A stretch of 64,000 nt of DNA. It comes from CBDEGU01 sp965238045. GTDB taxonomy: Bacteria; Acidobacteriota; Terriglobia; Bryobacterales; UBA6623. The stretch is taken from assembly GCA_965238045.1 (NCBI GenBank), contig CBDEGU010000012.1, positions 2,728,001 to 2,792,000 on the forward strand. The letters run 5' to 3'. Position numbers and translations under genes: made by a program. Position 1 is the stretch's first letter. Each line of letters begins with the position of its first letter. Shown piece by piece: positions 1 to 9,562 of the stretch. The notes below the pieces were generated by a model that had not been told where the DNA came from, made no database searches, and saw only the letters and a list, made by a program, of their open reading frames with translations.

Positions 1-2
1 TG

Positions 3-1286
3 CTGCTCATCGTGGCGGCCGCGGGCGTTTTGCCGGCTAGGGCGGATTCGCCCCTGGTGATCCGCGTTGACATCGATCGTATCGTCCACCCTCTTACCGT
101 TGAAATTCTCACCAACGCTCTCAAACAGGCTGAAGACGAAGGCGCGGCGGCTGTCGTGGTTCGTCTCAATACGCCGGGCGGTCTGCTTTCGGCTACCCAG
201 CAGATCATTCAGAAGATCATCGCTTCTAAGGTTCCGGTCATCACCTACGTAGCGCCCAGCGGAGGCCGCGCGGCCTCGGCCGGTTTCATGATTCTGGTGG
301 CGGGGGATATCGCGGCCATGGCTCCAGGAACGAACACCGGCGCCGCTCATCCCGTGCTGCTGGGCGGCGAGATGGACGAGATCATGAAACAGAAAGTCGA
401 GAACGACGCTGCCGCGGCCGTGCGTTCGGTGACGGCCAAACGAGGCCGCAACCCCGAGTTGGCCGAGAAAGCGGTCCTCGAAAGCAAGGCGTTCACGGAA
501 AAGGAAGCTCTCGAGGCCGGACTCATCGACTGGATCGCGAGTGACCTGCCCGAGCTTCTTCGGCTGGTAAGCGGCAAACCGGTCACTCGCTTCGATGGCC
601 AAGTGCAGACCCTCCTGGTTGCGGACGCGCGAATCGTGCCCTATGAACTCACCTATCGGGAGTCGGTTCTGAGCGCGTTGATTGATCCCAATCTGGCTTT
701 CGTCTTGCTCATCCTGGGACTTGTCGGGATCTACGTCGAGTTCACCAATCCGGGACTGATCGTGCCGGGCGTCGCCGGCGCCATACTGGTCATCATTGGG
801 GCCATGGCGCTTACCTTGCTGCCCATCAACTGGGCTGGCGCGGCATTGATTCTCATCGGGTTGACCTGTTTCGTCTTGGAAGCGACGATGACATCGGGCG
901 GCATCCTGGGCGCGGGCGGAGCCGTCGCCATGGTTTTGGGCGCGGTGATGCTCGTCGATACCGGCATACCTGAGCTGACCATTAGCTGGATCACCGCTAT
1001 CGCTGTCACCTTGCCATTCGCCGCGATTACGATTTTTTTGATGCAGCTCGCGGTACGGTCGTTTCGCCACAAAGTATCGACCGGCAGGGAAGGGATGCGG
1101 GGCGAAATTGGAATCGCGAAAACCGATGTCCACCACGAAGGCCGCGTATTCGTGCACGGCGAGCTGTGGAACGCGAAATCAGAACAGCCCATTGCCTTGG
1201 GTGCGGCTGTGCGAGTGCTTGAGGTGGAGGGGCTGACCCTTCGCGTAGACGAGGAAGATGGCGCCGGCGCCGCGGAACCGGAGTAG
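3..1286 (+). CDS. nfeD: NfeD-family membrane serine protease, 5' end cut by window
   Basis: This is a ClpP-class membrane protease of the NfeD family, which acts on membrane-protein substrates together with stomatin-like proteins. The frame is open to the first bases of the window. The leading residues LLIVAAAGVLPARA look like the hydrophobic core and cleavage site of a signal peptide, so the true start lies upstream. A ClpP-like domain follows, with RLNTPGG and the nucleophile motif GGRAASAGF (Ser near residue 89 counted from base 12). Four hydrophobic segments come next (about residues 225-350), then a C-terminal OB-fold-like NfeD domain. The next gene encodes an SPFH protein, the standard partner, which supports the call. 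Confidence 0.9.
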   Translation: MLIVAAAGVLPARADSPLVIRVDIDRIVHPLTVEILTNALKQAEDEGAAAVVVRLNTPGGLLSATQQIIQKIIASKVPVITYVAPSGGRAASAGFMILVAGDIAAMAPGTNTGAAHPVLLGGEMDEIMKQKVENDAAAAVRSVTAKRGRNPELAEKAVLESKAFTEKEALEAGLIDWIASDLPELLRLVSGKPVTRFDGQVQTLLVADARIVPYELTYRESVLSALIDPNLAFVLLILGLVGIYVEFTNPGLIVPGVAGAILVIIGAMALTLLPINWAGAALILIGLTCFVLEATMTSGGILGAGGAVAMVLGAVMLVDTGIPELTISWITAIAVTLPFAAITIFLMQLAVRSFRHKVSTGREGMRGEIGIAKTDVHHEGRVFVHGELWNAKSEQPIALGAAVRVLEVEGLTLRVDEEDGAGAAEPE

Positions 1287-1441
1287 AATTTGGACCTTGG
1301 CGGCGCTGGCCCTCGCCGTCGGCGGCCCTTGTTCGCGGTAGCGGGCTGAGTCATAATGCAAGTCAGTTGGCCGGACTCCCGCCACGCGCTGCTATGCCGG
1401 GAGTTCGCCCGTCCGATCTGTTGTTTTGAAAGGAGATCACG

Positions 1442-2266
1442 ATGGAGAATCTAGGTTTGATGTTCGTTTTCATCCTCGTCCTGTATTTGATCAACAGTAT
1501 TAAGATTCTGCATGAATACGAACGGGGCGTGATCTTCCGGCTGGGGCGTTTGCTGCCCAAGCCGAAGGGGCCGGGGCTGGTGCTGGTCTTCGCTCCCATT
1601 GATCGTATCGTCCGCATCTCGTTGCGAGTGGAAACGATGGATGTGCCGCCGCAGGATGTCGTCACGCGCGACAATGTGACCGTCAAGGTCAGCGCCGTCA
1701 TTTTTTTCCGAGTGATTGATCCGTCGAAGGCGGTCGTCGAGGTGGCTAATTACGTTCTTGCCACCTCGCAGCTCGCTCAGACAAGATTACGGGCGATACT
1801 GGGCGAGGCCGATCTTGATGAACTGCTCAGCGAGCGCGAGAAACTCAACGCCCGCATCCAGGAGACGCTCGACCTGCATACCGAACCCTGGGGCATCAAG
1901 GTGCAGGCGGTCGAAGTCAAGAACGTCGACCTGCCCGAACAGATGATTCGCGCCATCGCGCGCCAGGCCGAAGCCGAACGTGAACGGCGGGCGAAAGTCA
2001 TTCATGCCACGGGAGAATTTCAGGCCGCCCAGAAACTCACCGACGCGGCGCAAGTGCTCTCCAGTCAGCCAGCCTCGATCACACTGCGTTACCTGCAGAC
2101 GCTCACGGAAATCGGAACCGAGAAGAATACGACGGTCGTGTTCCCGCTGCCGATCGATCTTTTCCGCGGCCTGCAGGGCTGGGTGGACAAGATAGGCCTC
2201 GAAGCGAAAGCCCCGCGGCCGTCCGGGGAGGGTTCCGGCGGAGGGGACAATAGAACGGATGCCTAA
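1442..2266 (+). CDS. SPFH/Band 7 stomatin-like protein (slipin)
   Basis: 274-residue stomatin/slipin homologue. It has one N-terminal hydrophobic segment (about residues 4-20) followed by the SPFH domain, with the typical stretch HEYERGVIFRLGRL and the MDVPPQDVVTRDNV region. A charged alpha-helical part (QAEAERERRAKVI) follows, as in proteins that oligomerise into membrane microdomain scaffolds. A strong Shine-Dalgarno AAAGGAGATC sits just before the ATG. It lies 155 bp downstream of nfeD in the same direction, matching the widespread nfeD-SPFH operon in which the scaffold partners the protease. Confidence 0.93.
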   Translation: MENLGLMFVFILVLYLINSIKILHEYERGVIFRLGRLLPKPKGPGLVLVFAPIDRIVRISLRVETMDVPPQDVVTRDNVTVKVSAVIFFRVIDPSKAVVEVANYVLATSQLAQTRLRAILGEADLDELLSEREKLNARIQETLDLHTEPWGIKVQAVEVKNVDLPEQMIRAIARQAEAERERRAKVIHATGEFQAAQKLTDAAQVLSSQPASITLRYLQTLTEIGTEKNTTVVFPLPIDLFRGLQGWVDKIGLEAKAPRPSGEGSGGGDNRTDA

Positions 2267-2336
2267 CCGGGGAAAAACTTAGAAGAAAGAGGCATGATTC
2301 CCGGCAAGCTAAAGCCGCTAAGCTAAACTATTATCG

Positions 2337-2945
2337 ATGCCTTCGCGCGACCAAGATGATTTTGAACTCGTCCTCGGCAATAAACAGCTTCTGAGCCTCT
2401 TCTTTTTCGTCGTGGTGCTCTTTGCCGTCTTTTTTGCCTTCGGGTACACGGTGGGGTTCGACCGTGGCCAGCAGGAACGCGTCGAGACGATCGCGAAGAC
2501 GGAGACGCCACCCGAGCCGGAGCCACGCATTCCCGACGCCTTACTCGAAAACGGGCCGCAAACTGCCCTCAGCGAGGGGCCCAGCACCGCTCCGCCCCGG
2601 GTCAAAGTGTCCAAGCCGCCGCTGCGGCCACGGGCGGCCGCGCCCTCGGCTCGCCGGAAAGCCGCCGTTCAACCAACCGCCCGCAAACCGGCTCCGCGTA
2701 ACGCGCCCACCGGGGCCCAGGTCGCGCGTTCGATCCACATTCAAGTGGCGGCCATTCGAGTCCGTTCCGATGCCCGGATGATGGTCAATAAGCTGCGCTC
2801 CAGACAGTACCCGGTAACTTTGCATGACCAAGGCGGTGATGGCTGGTACCGTGTCTTGGTAGGACCGTTTCCCGACGTGGCCACCGCCAAAAAGCAGCAA
2901 CAACGTTTGAAGGGCGACGGGTTCGACACGATTTTGCGCAAGTGA
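2337..2945 (+). CDS. SPOR-domain membrane protein
   Basis: 202 residues. The protein has a short cytoplasmic N-terminus, one transmembrane segment (about residues 18-40), a Pro/Ala/Arg-rich linker (about 60-130) and a C-terminal SPOR-like domain (about 135-202, including WYRVLVGPFPDVATAKK). SPOR domains bind denuded peptidoglycan glycan strands, often at the division site. This architecture is common for small bitopic SPOR proteins whose exact role is unknown. It lies between the SPFH gene and lipA. Confidence 0.8.
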   Translation: MPSRDQDDFELVLGNKQLLSLFFFVVVLFAVFFAFGYTVGFDRGQQERVETIAKTETPPEPEPRIPDALLENGPQTALSEGPSTAPPRVKVSKPPLRPRAAAPSARRKAAVQPTARKPAPRNAPTGAQVARSIHIQVAAIRVRSDARMMVNKLRSRQYPVTLHDQGGDGWYRVLVGPFPDVATAKKQQQRLKGDGFDTILRK

Positions 2946-3004
2946 GCGTCCCACGCCAGGCGGCCGCCGCGGTCGTGACGATGTAGCGTTCTCGCTGCTA
3001 AGCG

Positions 3005-3919
3005 ATGGATTTCGTACAGATCTCAGCCCCGCCCGCCTCTCCCCGGCCTCGCTTGCCCGAGTGGCTTCGCGGCCGCCCCACCGGCCACTTGGCTCTTCAT
3101 GAGTTGAAAGTCGAACTTCGGCGGCGAGGATTGCACACCGTTTGCGAGTCGGCTCGTTGCCCCAACATTCACGAGTGCTTCGGCCGTCAGGCGGCGACCT
3201 TCATGATCCTGGGCAACATCTGTACGCGCCGCTGCGGGTTCTGCGCCGTGCCGCAAGGTGTCCCCGGGCCGCTCAACTCAGCCGAGCCCGCCCGCGTCGC
3301 CGAAATGGCCGCCCGCATGAACCTGCGCTATGTTGTCATCACGAGCGTGAACCGGGATGATCTGCCCGATGGCGGTTCGCGCCATTTTGCCGAAACTATT
3401 CGTGAGGTGCGGCAAGCGCTGCCCGCGGCCAGGATCGAAGTACTCACACCCGATTTCATGGGCGACCCGGCGGCGCTGCGACGCGTCCTGGACGCCGGGC
3501 CGCATGTATTCAATCACAACATGGAAACGATCGAGCGGTTATACCGGCGGGTGCGTCCCCAGGCGGACTATCGGCAGTCGTTGGCGGTACTCGCCTTTGC
3601 CCGCCGTCACGCTCCTCGCATTACGCCCAAGTCGGGGTTCATGGTCGGCCTCGGTGAATCCGCTTCCGAAGTCAGGCGTCTGCTAGAAGACTTGCGGGCG
3701 GCCGGCGCCGAAATTGCAACCATCGGCCAGTACTTGCAGCCGACCCGCCGCCGGCTCGCGGTCGAAGAGTATGTCCATCCCGATGTCTTCGAGAGTTACA
3801 GCGCATTCGGCGAGTCGATCGGATTCCGAGCCGTATTCAGCGGCCCGCTGGTGCGCAGCTCCTACATGGCTGAAGTCGTGCAGCGGCGAGCCACCGCGGC
3901 CGGACATCCTGGAGCCTAG
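3005..3919 (+). CDS. lipA: lipoyl synthase
   Basis: 304-residue radical SAM enzyme that inserts two sulfurs into octanoyl groups on E2 and GcvH proteins. Both iron-sulfur ligand sets are visible: the auxiliary cluster CESARCPNIHEC (about residues 40-51) and the radical SAM CxxxCxxC as CTRRCGFC (about 71-78). Other conserved landmarks are VVITSVNRDDLPDGG and the C-terminal RSSYMAEV, whose Arg-Ser-Ser-Tyr carries the cluster-ligating serine known in LipA. Length is normal. The lnt start codon follows two bases after the stop, so the two genes are probably co-transcribed. Confidence 0.96.
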   Translation: MDFVQISAPPASPRPRLPEWLRGRPTGHLALHELKVELRRRGLHTVCESARCPNIHECFGRQAATFMILGNICTRRCGFCAVPQGVPGPLNSAEPARVAEMAARMNLRYVVITSVNRDDLPDGGSRHFAETIREVRQALPAARIEVLTPDFMGDPAALRRVLDAGPHVFNHNMETIERLYRRVRPQADYRQSLAVLAFARRHAPRITPKSGFMVGLGESASEVRRLLEDLRAAGAEIATIGQYLQPTRRRLAVEEYVHPDVFESYSAFGESIGFRAVFSGPLVRSSYMAEVVQRRATAAGHPGA

Positions 3920-3921
3920 CC

Positions 3922-5421
3922 GTGCCTCGCGGCGGACCTCTGGTGGCCTGCCTCCTGGCGGCGGCCAGCGGTATTTTGCAAGTCCTGATCTTCCCCAGCT
4001 TCGACTGCCCTTTTCTCGCCCCGGCGGCGCTCACTCCCCTTTTGATCGCCGTTGCCGTAACCCAGAGCCCGCGATCGAGATTTCTGCTCGGCTGGCTCAC
4101 CGGCATGATCTTCTGGGCGGGAACATGCTACTGGATTTATGACGTGATGCACCGTTACGCCGGTCTTTCCGCGCCGGCGGCGGCCGCCATCTTCTCCGGG
4201 TTTTTCATCGTCAAGGGATTGCACCTGGCCCTGTTCGCCGTCTTGGCGCGATCCTTACTGCTGACCCCCTGGGCGATCCCCGCCGTTGCCGCCCTCTGGG
4301 TGGCGATCGAAGGAAGCCATCAGTACCTGGCCTTTACCTGGCTGCAGCTGGGCAACGCCGGTGCCGGCATAGCGCTGCTCGCGCGTATCGCGCCCGTCGC
4401 GGGCATCTACGGCCTCTCCTTCGCCCTGGCGATGATGAACGTGGCTCTGGCCATGGCCGTCCTGCGGCGTCCGCGGCGGCAACTTGCCTGGCTGGGACTG
4501 CTCTTGGCGCCCTGCCTGCTGCCGGCTTTGCCAGACCAGGTCGAGGGCCGCCAAACCGCGCGGCTTCTGCAGCCTAATATCCATCCCGATGAGCTCAGGT
4601 CCGGGAACTGGACGCCTGAGCGTCAAGCGCGGCACTTGCGGCGGATGGCGTTTCTCTCGACCGAGGGCGCCGCCGCTCTCGACCCCGCCCGCCCCGGCCT
4701 CGTTATTTGGCCGGAGTATCCCGTCCCGGCCTACTACTCGCGCGATGCCTCGTTTCGCGACTATATGAAGAATCTCTCCGCGCGCCTCGCTGCGCCGCTG
4801 ATCTTCAATTCCATCGAAGTCCTGCCAGGAGCACAGCCCCGTCCGCTGAACAGCGCCATGACCCTTGACGCGCGGGGAACGCTGGTCTCCCAATACGACA
4901 AGATCTTCCTCGTGCCATTCGGCGAATTTGTGCCCTGGCCCTTTTCTCTGTTCATCGACAAGGTGACCATGGTGGCGGGTGACTTCGCCCCCGGTGAGCG
5001 CGTCGTTGTGACCCTGCTCGATGGGCGCCGCGTCGGAACCTTCATTTGTTATGAGTCGGTATTTGCTCGCGGCGTCCGGGAGTTCGCCAGGCAGGGCGCC
5101 GAAGTGCTTGTGAACATCTCCAACGATAGCTGGTATGGCACGACAGCGGCTCGCTACCAGCACCTCTTGATTGCCCGCATGAGGGCGATCGAAAACGCTC
5201 GCTGGATTCTGCGGGCTACCAACGACGGCATCACTTCGGTGATTGATCCGGCGGGCCGCATCACCGCTTGGCTGCCCTCATTCGAGCAGGGCGTGCTGGC
5301 GGCGAAGTTCGACTACTCGTCACGCATCACTTGGTTCACCCGTTTCGGCGAATGGTTCTGGTGGCTGACGGTCCTTGCCAGCACCCTGCTCCTTTGGCGG
5401 AGCCGGGGCCCGCGCCGGTAG
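3922..5421 (+). CDS. lnt: apolipoprotein N-acyltransferase
   Basis: 499-residue inner-membrane enzyme that adds the third acyl chain to lipoproteins. The N-terminal half has about six hydrophobic segments. The C-terminal half is a carbon-nitrogen hydrolase domain with the expected Glu-Lys-Cys catalytic set: Glu in VIWPEYPVP, Lys in QYDKIFLVPFGEFVPWP, and Cys in GTFICYESVF. SNDSWYGTTAARYQH and RATNDGITSVIDPAGR are typical of Lnt. The start is GTG, immediately after lipA. The protein ends in a last transmembrane segment. Confidence 0.95.
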   Translation: MPRGGPLVACLLAAASGILQVLIFPSFDCPFLAPAALTPLLIAVAVTQSPRSRFLLGWLTGMIFWAGTCYWIYDVMHRYAGLSAPAAAAIFSGFFIVKGLHLALFAVLARSLLLTPWAIPAVAALWVAIEGSHQYLAFTWLQLGNAGAGIALLARIAPVAGIYGLSFALAMMNVALAMAVLRRPRRQLAWLGLLLAPCLLPALPDQVEGRQTARLLQPNIHPDELRSGNWTPERQARHLRRMAFLSTEGAAALDPARPGLVIWPEYPVPAYYSRDASFRDYMKNLSARLAAPLIFNSIEVLPGAQPRPLNSAMTLDARGTLVSQYDKIFLVPFGEFVPWPFSLFIDKVTMVAGDFAPGERVVVTLLDGRRVGTFICYESVFARGVREFARQGAEVLVNISNDSWYGTTAARYQHLLIARMRAIENARWILRATNDGITSVIDPAGRITAWLPSFEQGVLAAKFDYSSRITWFTRFGEWFWWLTVLASTLLLWRSRGPRR

Positions 5422-5467
5422 GTTATCTTCATTTTTTCACACCTTCCAGGGGCCGGTAGGTTATCTT
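5414..5467 (+). repeat. 16-bp direct repeat between lnt and prfB
   Basis: The sequence GCCGGTAGGTTATCTT occurs at 5414-5429 and again, identically, at 5452-5467 (period 38). The first copy contains the lnt stop codon. It looks like a small local duplication. No function is evident. Confidence 0.8.
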
Positions 5468-5499
5468 GGTAAGTAGAGGATCGCAGGCAGAGGAACCTA

Positions 5500-6628
5500 A
5501 TGACGATTGAAGAACTGGACCGCCGCTTCAACACCCTTCGTGACCGCATCGAGGGCATTCGGGGGTATCTTTGACGCGGCGGGCAAGTCATCCGAGCTGC
5601 AAACCATAGAAGAAAAAATCGCCCAGCCCGGTTTCTGGAACGACTCGGCGGCGAGCCAGCTCGTCATGCAGCAGCGCAAACGCCTGGTCGAGGCCATTGA
5701 GTCCTCCGGCGAGCTGACCCGTCGCGTCTCGGACCTGGAGGCTTTCTTTGAACTGGCCCGTGAGGGTGAGAGCGTCGAAGACGAAATTGAACCTGAGTTG
5801 CTGACGCTTGAAGAACGGGCCGAGGCGATCGAAACCGGCGCCCTGCTCTCGGGCGAACACGACCACCGCGACGCGATTGTCGTCTTGCATTCCGGCGCGG
5901 GCGGCACCGAATCCCAAGACTGGACCGAGATGCTCCTGCGCATGTACCTGCGCTGGGCCGAGCGGCGCGCCTTCAAGACCGAGGTAACGGATTCTCTGCC
6001 CGCGGAAGAAGCGGGATTCAAGTCCGTCACCTTCACCGTCGAGGGAGAGAAAGCCTACGGTTTGCTGCGCTCGGAGATCGGAGTGCACCGGCTCGTTCGC
6101 ATCTCGCCGTTTGACGCCGCCGCCCGGCGCCACACTTCGTTCGCCTCCGTCTTTGTGTACCCGGACATCGACGAAGCGATTGAGATTGACCTTCGCCCCG
6201 AGGACCTTCGCATCGACACCTATCGGGCCGGAGGCGCCGGAGGTCAGCACGTCAACAGGACCGACTCCGCCGTGCGCATCACCCACGAGCCCACCAACAT
6301 CGTCGTGCAGTGTCAGAGCCAGCGCTCGCAGCACAAGAACAAAGCGACCGCGATGAAGATGCTGCGCGCCCGCCTCTACGACTACGAGATGCAAAAGAAG
6401 CGCCAAGAGTCCGACAAAATCGAAGCCTCGAAGGCGGACATCAATTTCGGCAGCCAGATTCGCAACTACGTGCTGGCGCCCTATCAGTTAGTTAAAGACT
6501 TGCGGACAAAACTCGAAGCCGGCAATGTGGACCGCGTCCTCGACGGCGATCTCGATTCGTTCATGCACGCTTTCCTGGTTTACGAAAAAAGCGGAAAACT
6601 CGCCGGCAAAGACCGCGAGACCGAATAA
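5500..6628 (+). CDS. prfB: peptide chain release factor 2, programmed +1 frameshift
   Basis: RF2 releases peptides at UGA and UAA. The ATG at 5500 opens a 24-codon frame (MTIEELDRRFNTLRDRIEGI...) ending at TGA 5572-5574. After a +1 shift the main frame continues from GAC 5573 to the stop at 6628, giving about 375 residues in total. Diagnostic motifs are the RF2 recognition tripeptide SPF in VRISPFDAAARRHTSF and the catalytic GGQ in AGGAGGQHVNRTDSAV. UGA-dependent frameshifting is the known autoregulation: low RF2 raises shifting and so RF2 synthesis. A start at 5507 in the second frame alone would give a protein with an unnatural N-terminus and is rejected. Confidence 0.95.
5560..5575 (+). 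promoter_or_regulatory. prfB +1 recoding site
   Basis: CGGGGGTATCTTTGAC is the classic RF2 recoding signal. A G-rich internal Shine-Dalgarno-like run is followed by TAT and the slippery CTT-TGA-C. The ribosome pauses at TGA 5572-5574 and slips from CTT to TTT, then reads GAC. Confidence 0.93.
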
Positions 6629-6758
6629 CCCAATCAGCATCAATCCGTGGCGGCAACGAACTCAGGCGGAAATGGGGGACTGCCATCCCAATTTCGCGCG
6701 CCGAACTGACGTGTTCCCAGCACGAGCGACACGCGAAATTCGGTGGCTGTACCTTTGT

Positions 6759-7013
6759 TCGCCGCTAGAGCGGTTCCACGTCAGCGCCGGCTGGACCAAG
6801 AAGGTGTGTGCGACTTTCCGGCGGACAGGCAGCGCGGTGCGCCCACCGGCCTCTCCGCCCGGACGCCGCGGCCGGTTTGGGCCCGCAATCCAGCAACAAC
6901 CGTGGCAGCGGATCGGCGAACGACCCGACCTGACTTTGCACGAGCTGCAAGCGCGGCTGCGCACTGTCTGGCGAGAGAGAACGAGCCGAATTGACCCGGA
7001 CCGGCGGAGATGA
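6759..7013 (+). pseudogene. IS630-type transposase N-terminal remnant
   Basis: This frame encodes a stretch resembling the helix-turn-helix N-terminus of IS630-family transposases. ERFHVSAGWTKKVCATFRRT resembles the usual pattern of a recognition helix plus a FRETGS-like linker. A GR/P-rich linker and IGERPDLTLHELQARL follow, corresponding to the second helical domain. It ends at a TGA at 7011-7013 with no catalytic DDE domain, and its N-terminus is missing. It is therefore a fragment. Assignment rests on pattern recognition of family motifs. Confidence 0.5.
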
Positions 7014-7062
7014 TGCACGGGGTTCAGCGCGAAAAGACCTCATATGCGGGGCAGCGCGGGCG

Positions 7063-7144
7063 TATACTCTGACCGTGCCAGCGCCCAAATGGAAATCCTG
7101 ATATATACTGTGACGGTGCCCGCGCCTAAATGGAAATCATGGCT
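7063..7144 (+). repeat. two tandem 41-bp repeats
   Basis: Copies at 7063-7103 and 7104-7144 share TATACT.TGAC.GTGCC and GCGCC.AAATGGAAATC. They sit just upstream of the SBBP-type pseudogene. A regulatory role is possible but nothing in the sequence proves it. Confidence 0.75.
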
Positions 7145-7172
7145 CTGGCGCCACTCCAACTCGGAAGGGCTT

Positions 7173-7945
7173 ATGCCAATGTCGCCTCGAAAAGAATCCT
7201 GGATGCCGCTCTCTGTTTTCGTTCTGGTCACAGCTTCGCTGTTTCTCGGTGTGTCTCAAGCAGCGCCTGCGCCTGAACCCGGGCGCGGCAGCCAGGATGA
7301 CGCCCTCAACGCCAGAGCGATCCAAACGCTGACGCAGCTCCCCCTTCACTTCGAGGCCAATCAGGGCCAGACCGATCCGCGGGTCAAGTTCCTGGCCCGT
7401 GGCGCCGGTTATGCGGTCCATCTGACGGTGCCGGAAGTCGTGATCACGCTCCAGGCGGATTCCGCCCGCGGCGTCTCAGGGACGATGGGCTGAGAGCCGC
7501 GGCCGGGAAGGCGCTAGCGAGCCACGAGGTCCGCGGTCCTGGGCCCGCGAACACTGGCCCAAGCTATTCCGTCCTGCGCATGAAGTTCCTCGGCGCGAAC
7601 CCGAATGTGCGTCTCGAGGGAGTCGAGCCCTTGCCGGGGCGCTCGAACTACTTTGTCGGAAACGACCGCTCGAAGTGGCGCACCAACGTTCGCCATTACG
7701 CCAAGGTCCGCTACGCACAGGTTTACCCGGGCATCGATGTCGTCTATTACGGCGACGGGAAGCGCTTGGAGCACGACTTCATCGTCATGCCCGGGGCCGA
7801 CCCGGCAACCATTCGCGTCGAGTACGAGGGGGTCGAGCGTTTAGAGATCGATGAGGCGGGGGACCTGGTCCTGCACACGGCGGCCGGCGAGGCGCGGCAG
7901 CAAAAGCCGATCGTCTATCAACAAGCCGGCGGGGAAAGAGAGAAC
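7173..7945 (+). pseudogene. SBBP/DUF7948-type secreted protein, frameshifted and truncated by IS21
   Basis: The ATG at 7173 starts a signal peptide (PLSVFVLVTASLFLGVSQAA), followed by LPLHFEANQGQTDPRVKFLA. This is the hallmark N-terminus of large secreted beta-propeller SBBP-repeat proteins common in Acidobacteriota. The frame ends at TGA 7491-7493. The homologous sequence continues one base out of frame (RAAAGKALASHEV..., then MKFLGANPNVRLEG, SNYFVGNDRSKWRTNV, QVYPGIDVVYYGDGK). It breaks off near 7945, where the IS21 terminal repeat begins. The beta-propeller half is absent on the far side of the IS, so the gene is dead. Confidence 0.75.
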
Positions 7946-8062
7946 GGCGGAGCGAAACTAGACCATAGAGCGGCGATTCGAAGCCGCTTTTGGGCGGAGT
8001 AAAAGTAGACCGCCCGAGTGGTCCAGCGAACATTCCTGTGGTGTTTGTGGGACACGAGAGGG

Positions 8063-9562
8063 ATGTATCGCGTGGAGCTATACGCTCAAGTACGGCGCAG
8101 TGTCTTTGTCGAAGGTCTGAGTGAACGCGAGGCCGCCAAACGGTTTGACTTGGCGCGAGGGACGGTGCGCAAGATGTTGCGCTACGCCACTCCACCAGGC
8201 TATCGGCGGCGCCAACCAGCGAGGAGACCGAAGCTGGATCGCTTCGCCGGAATCGTCGATCAGATCCTCATCGACGATCAGGAACGCCTGAAGAAGCAAC
8301 GCCACACTGCGAAACGCATCTTCGACCGCTTGCGCGACGAGTACGATTTCACCGGCGGCTATACGATCGTCAAGGATTACGTTCGCGACAAGAAGCTGGG
8401 CGGGCAAGAGATGTTCGTGCCGCTGGTGCATCCGCCGGGCGATGCCCAGGCCGACTTCGGCGAAGCACTGGTGGTCATTGACGGCGTACAGCGCAAGGCG
8501 CACTACTTGGTTGTCGATCTGCCGCACAGCGATGACGCTTTCGTAAAAGCTTTCCCCGCCGAGACGACGGAAGCCTTTTGCGAAGGGCACAACGCAGCGT
8601 TCCGGTACTTCGGCGGCGTGCCACGCAGCATCCTCTACGACAACACGACCTTGGCGGTGGCGAGGATCCTGGGCGACGGCAGGCGCAAGCGGACCAGGGT
8701 GTTCAGCGAGTTGCAGTCGCACTATTTATTCGCCGATCGTTTCGGGCGGCCGGGCAAGGGCAACGACAAAGGAAAGGTGGAAGGGCTGGTCGGTTATGCA
8801 CGGCGGAATTTCATGGTGCCGATCCCGAGGTTTCCAAGCTGGGAAGCGTTCAACCAGAAGCTCGAAGCCCAGTGCCTCAACAATCGTGAGCGGCGCTTGC
8901 GGCGGCATACCGAAACGATTGATGAACGTTGCGAGCGTGACCGCCAAGCATTGCTGCCCTTGCCGCCCACGCCCTATGACGCCTGCGACAAACGCACCAC
9001 GCGGGTTACATCGCTGTCATTGGTGCGCTATCGCACCAACGACTACTCGGTACCCACACGCTACGGACATCGCCAGGTGTTGCTGAAAGGCTACGTCGAT
9101 GAAATCGTGATCTGTTGTGGCAGTGAAGAGATCGCGCGCCACCGGCGCAGTTACGAACGCGAAGAGTTGATCTTCGATCCGCTGCATTACCTGGCGCTGC
9201 TGGAACGCAAGACCAACGCGCTCGATCAAGCGGCCCCACTGGCGGGCTGGGAACTGCCCGAACAGTTCGCGTGCTTGAGACGTTTACTCGAAGCGCGGTT
9301 GGGCAAGCCGGGCAAGCGCGAGTACGTGCAGGTATTGCGATTGCTGGAGGACTTCCGATTCGAGCACGTTGCCGCGGCGGTGCGCCAAGCCTGCGAGTTG
9401 GGAGCGATCGGCTTGGGTGCTGTCAGGCACTTGGTGCTGTGCCGCATCGAGCAACGGCCGCCGCGCTTGGACCTGACGAAGTATCCGCATCTGCCGGCAG
9501 CCCAAGTGGAGCAAACCTCCGCCGCGGACTATCTGGCGCTGCTGGCGCAAGGAGGGGGATGA
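8063..9562 (+). CDS. istA: IS21 transposase IstA
   Basis: 499 residues. An N-terminal helix-turn-helix (REAAKRFDLARGTVRKML) precedes a DDE integrase core. The acidic triad is seen in GDAQADFGEALVVIDG, SILYDNTTLAV and GNDKGKVEGLVGYARR. A C-terminal Mu-transposase-like beta-barrel region follows. The ATG at 8063 has GAGAGG just upstream and is preferred over the GTG at 8018, which adds residues unlike the family. Its stop TGA overlaps the istB start (ATGATG with TGA at 9560-9562), the usual translational coupling. The frame is intact. Confidence 0.93.
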   Translation: MYRVELYAQVRRSVFVEGLSEREAAKRFDLARGTVRKMLRYATPPGYRRRQPARRPKLDRFAGIVDQILIDDQERLKKQRHTAKRIFDRLRDEYDFTGGYTIVKDYVRDKKLGGQEMFVPLVHPPGDAQADFGEALVVIDGVQRKAHYLVVDLPHSDDAFVKAFPAETTEAFCEGHNAAFRYFGGVPRSILYDNTTLAVARILGDGRRKRTRVFSELQSHYLFADRFGRPGKGNDKGKVEGLVGYARRNFMVPIPRFPSWEAFNQKLEAQCLNNRERRLRRHTETIDERCERDRQALLPLPPTPYDACDKRTTRVTSLSLVRYRTNDYSVPTRYGHRQVLLKGYVDEIVICCGSEEIARHRRSYEREELIFDPLHYLALLERKTNALDQAAPLAGWELPEQFACLRRLLEARLGKPGKREYVQVLRLLEDFRFEHVAAAVRQACELGAIGLGAVRHLVLCRIEQRPPRLDLTKYPHLPAAQVEQTSAADYLALLAQGGG

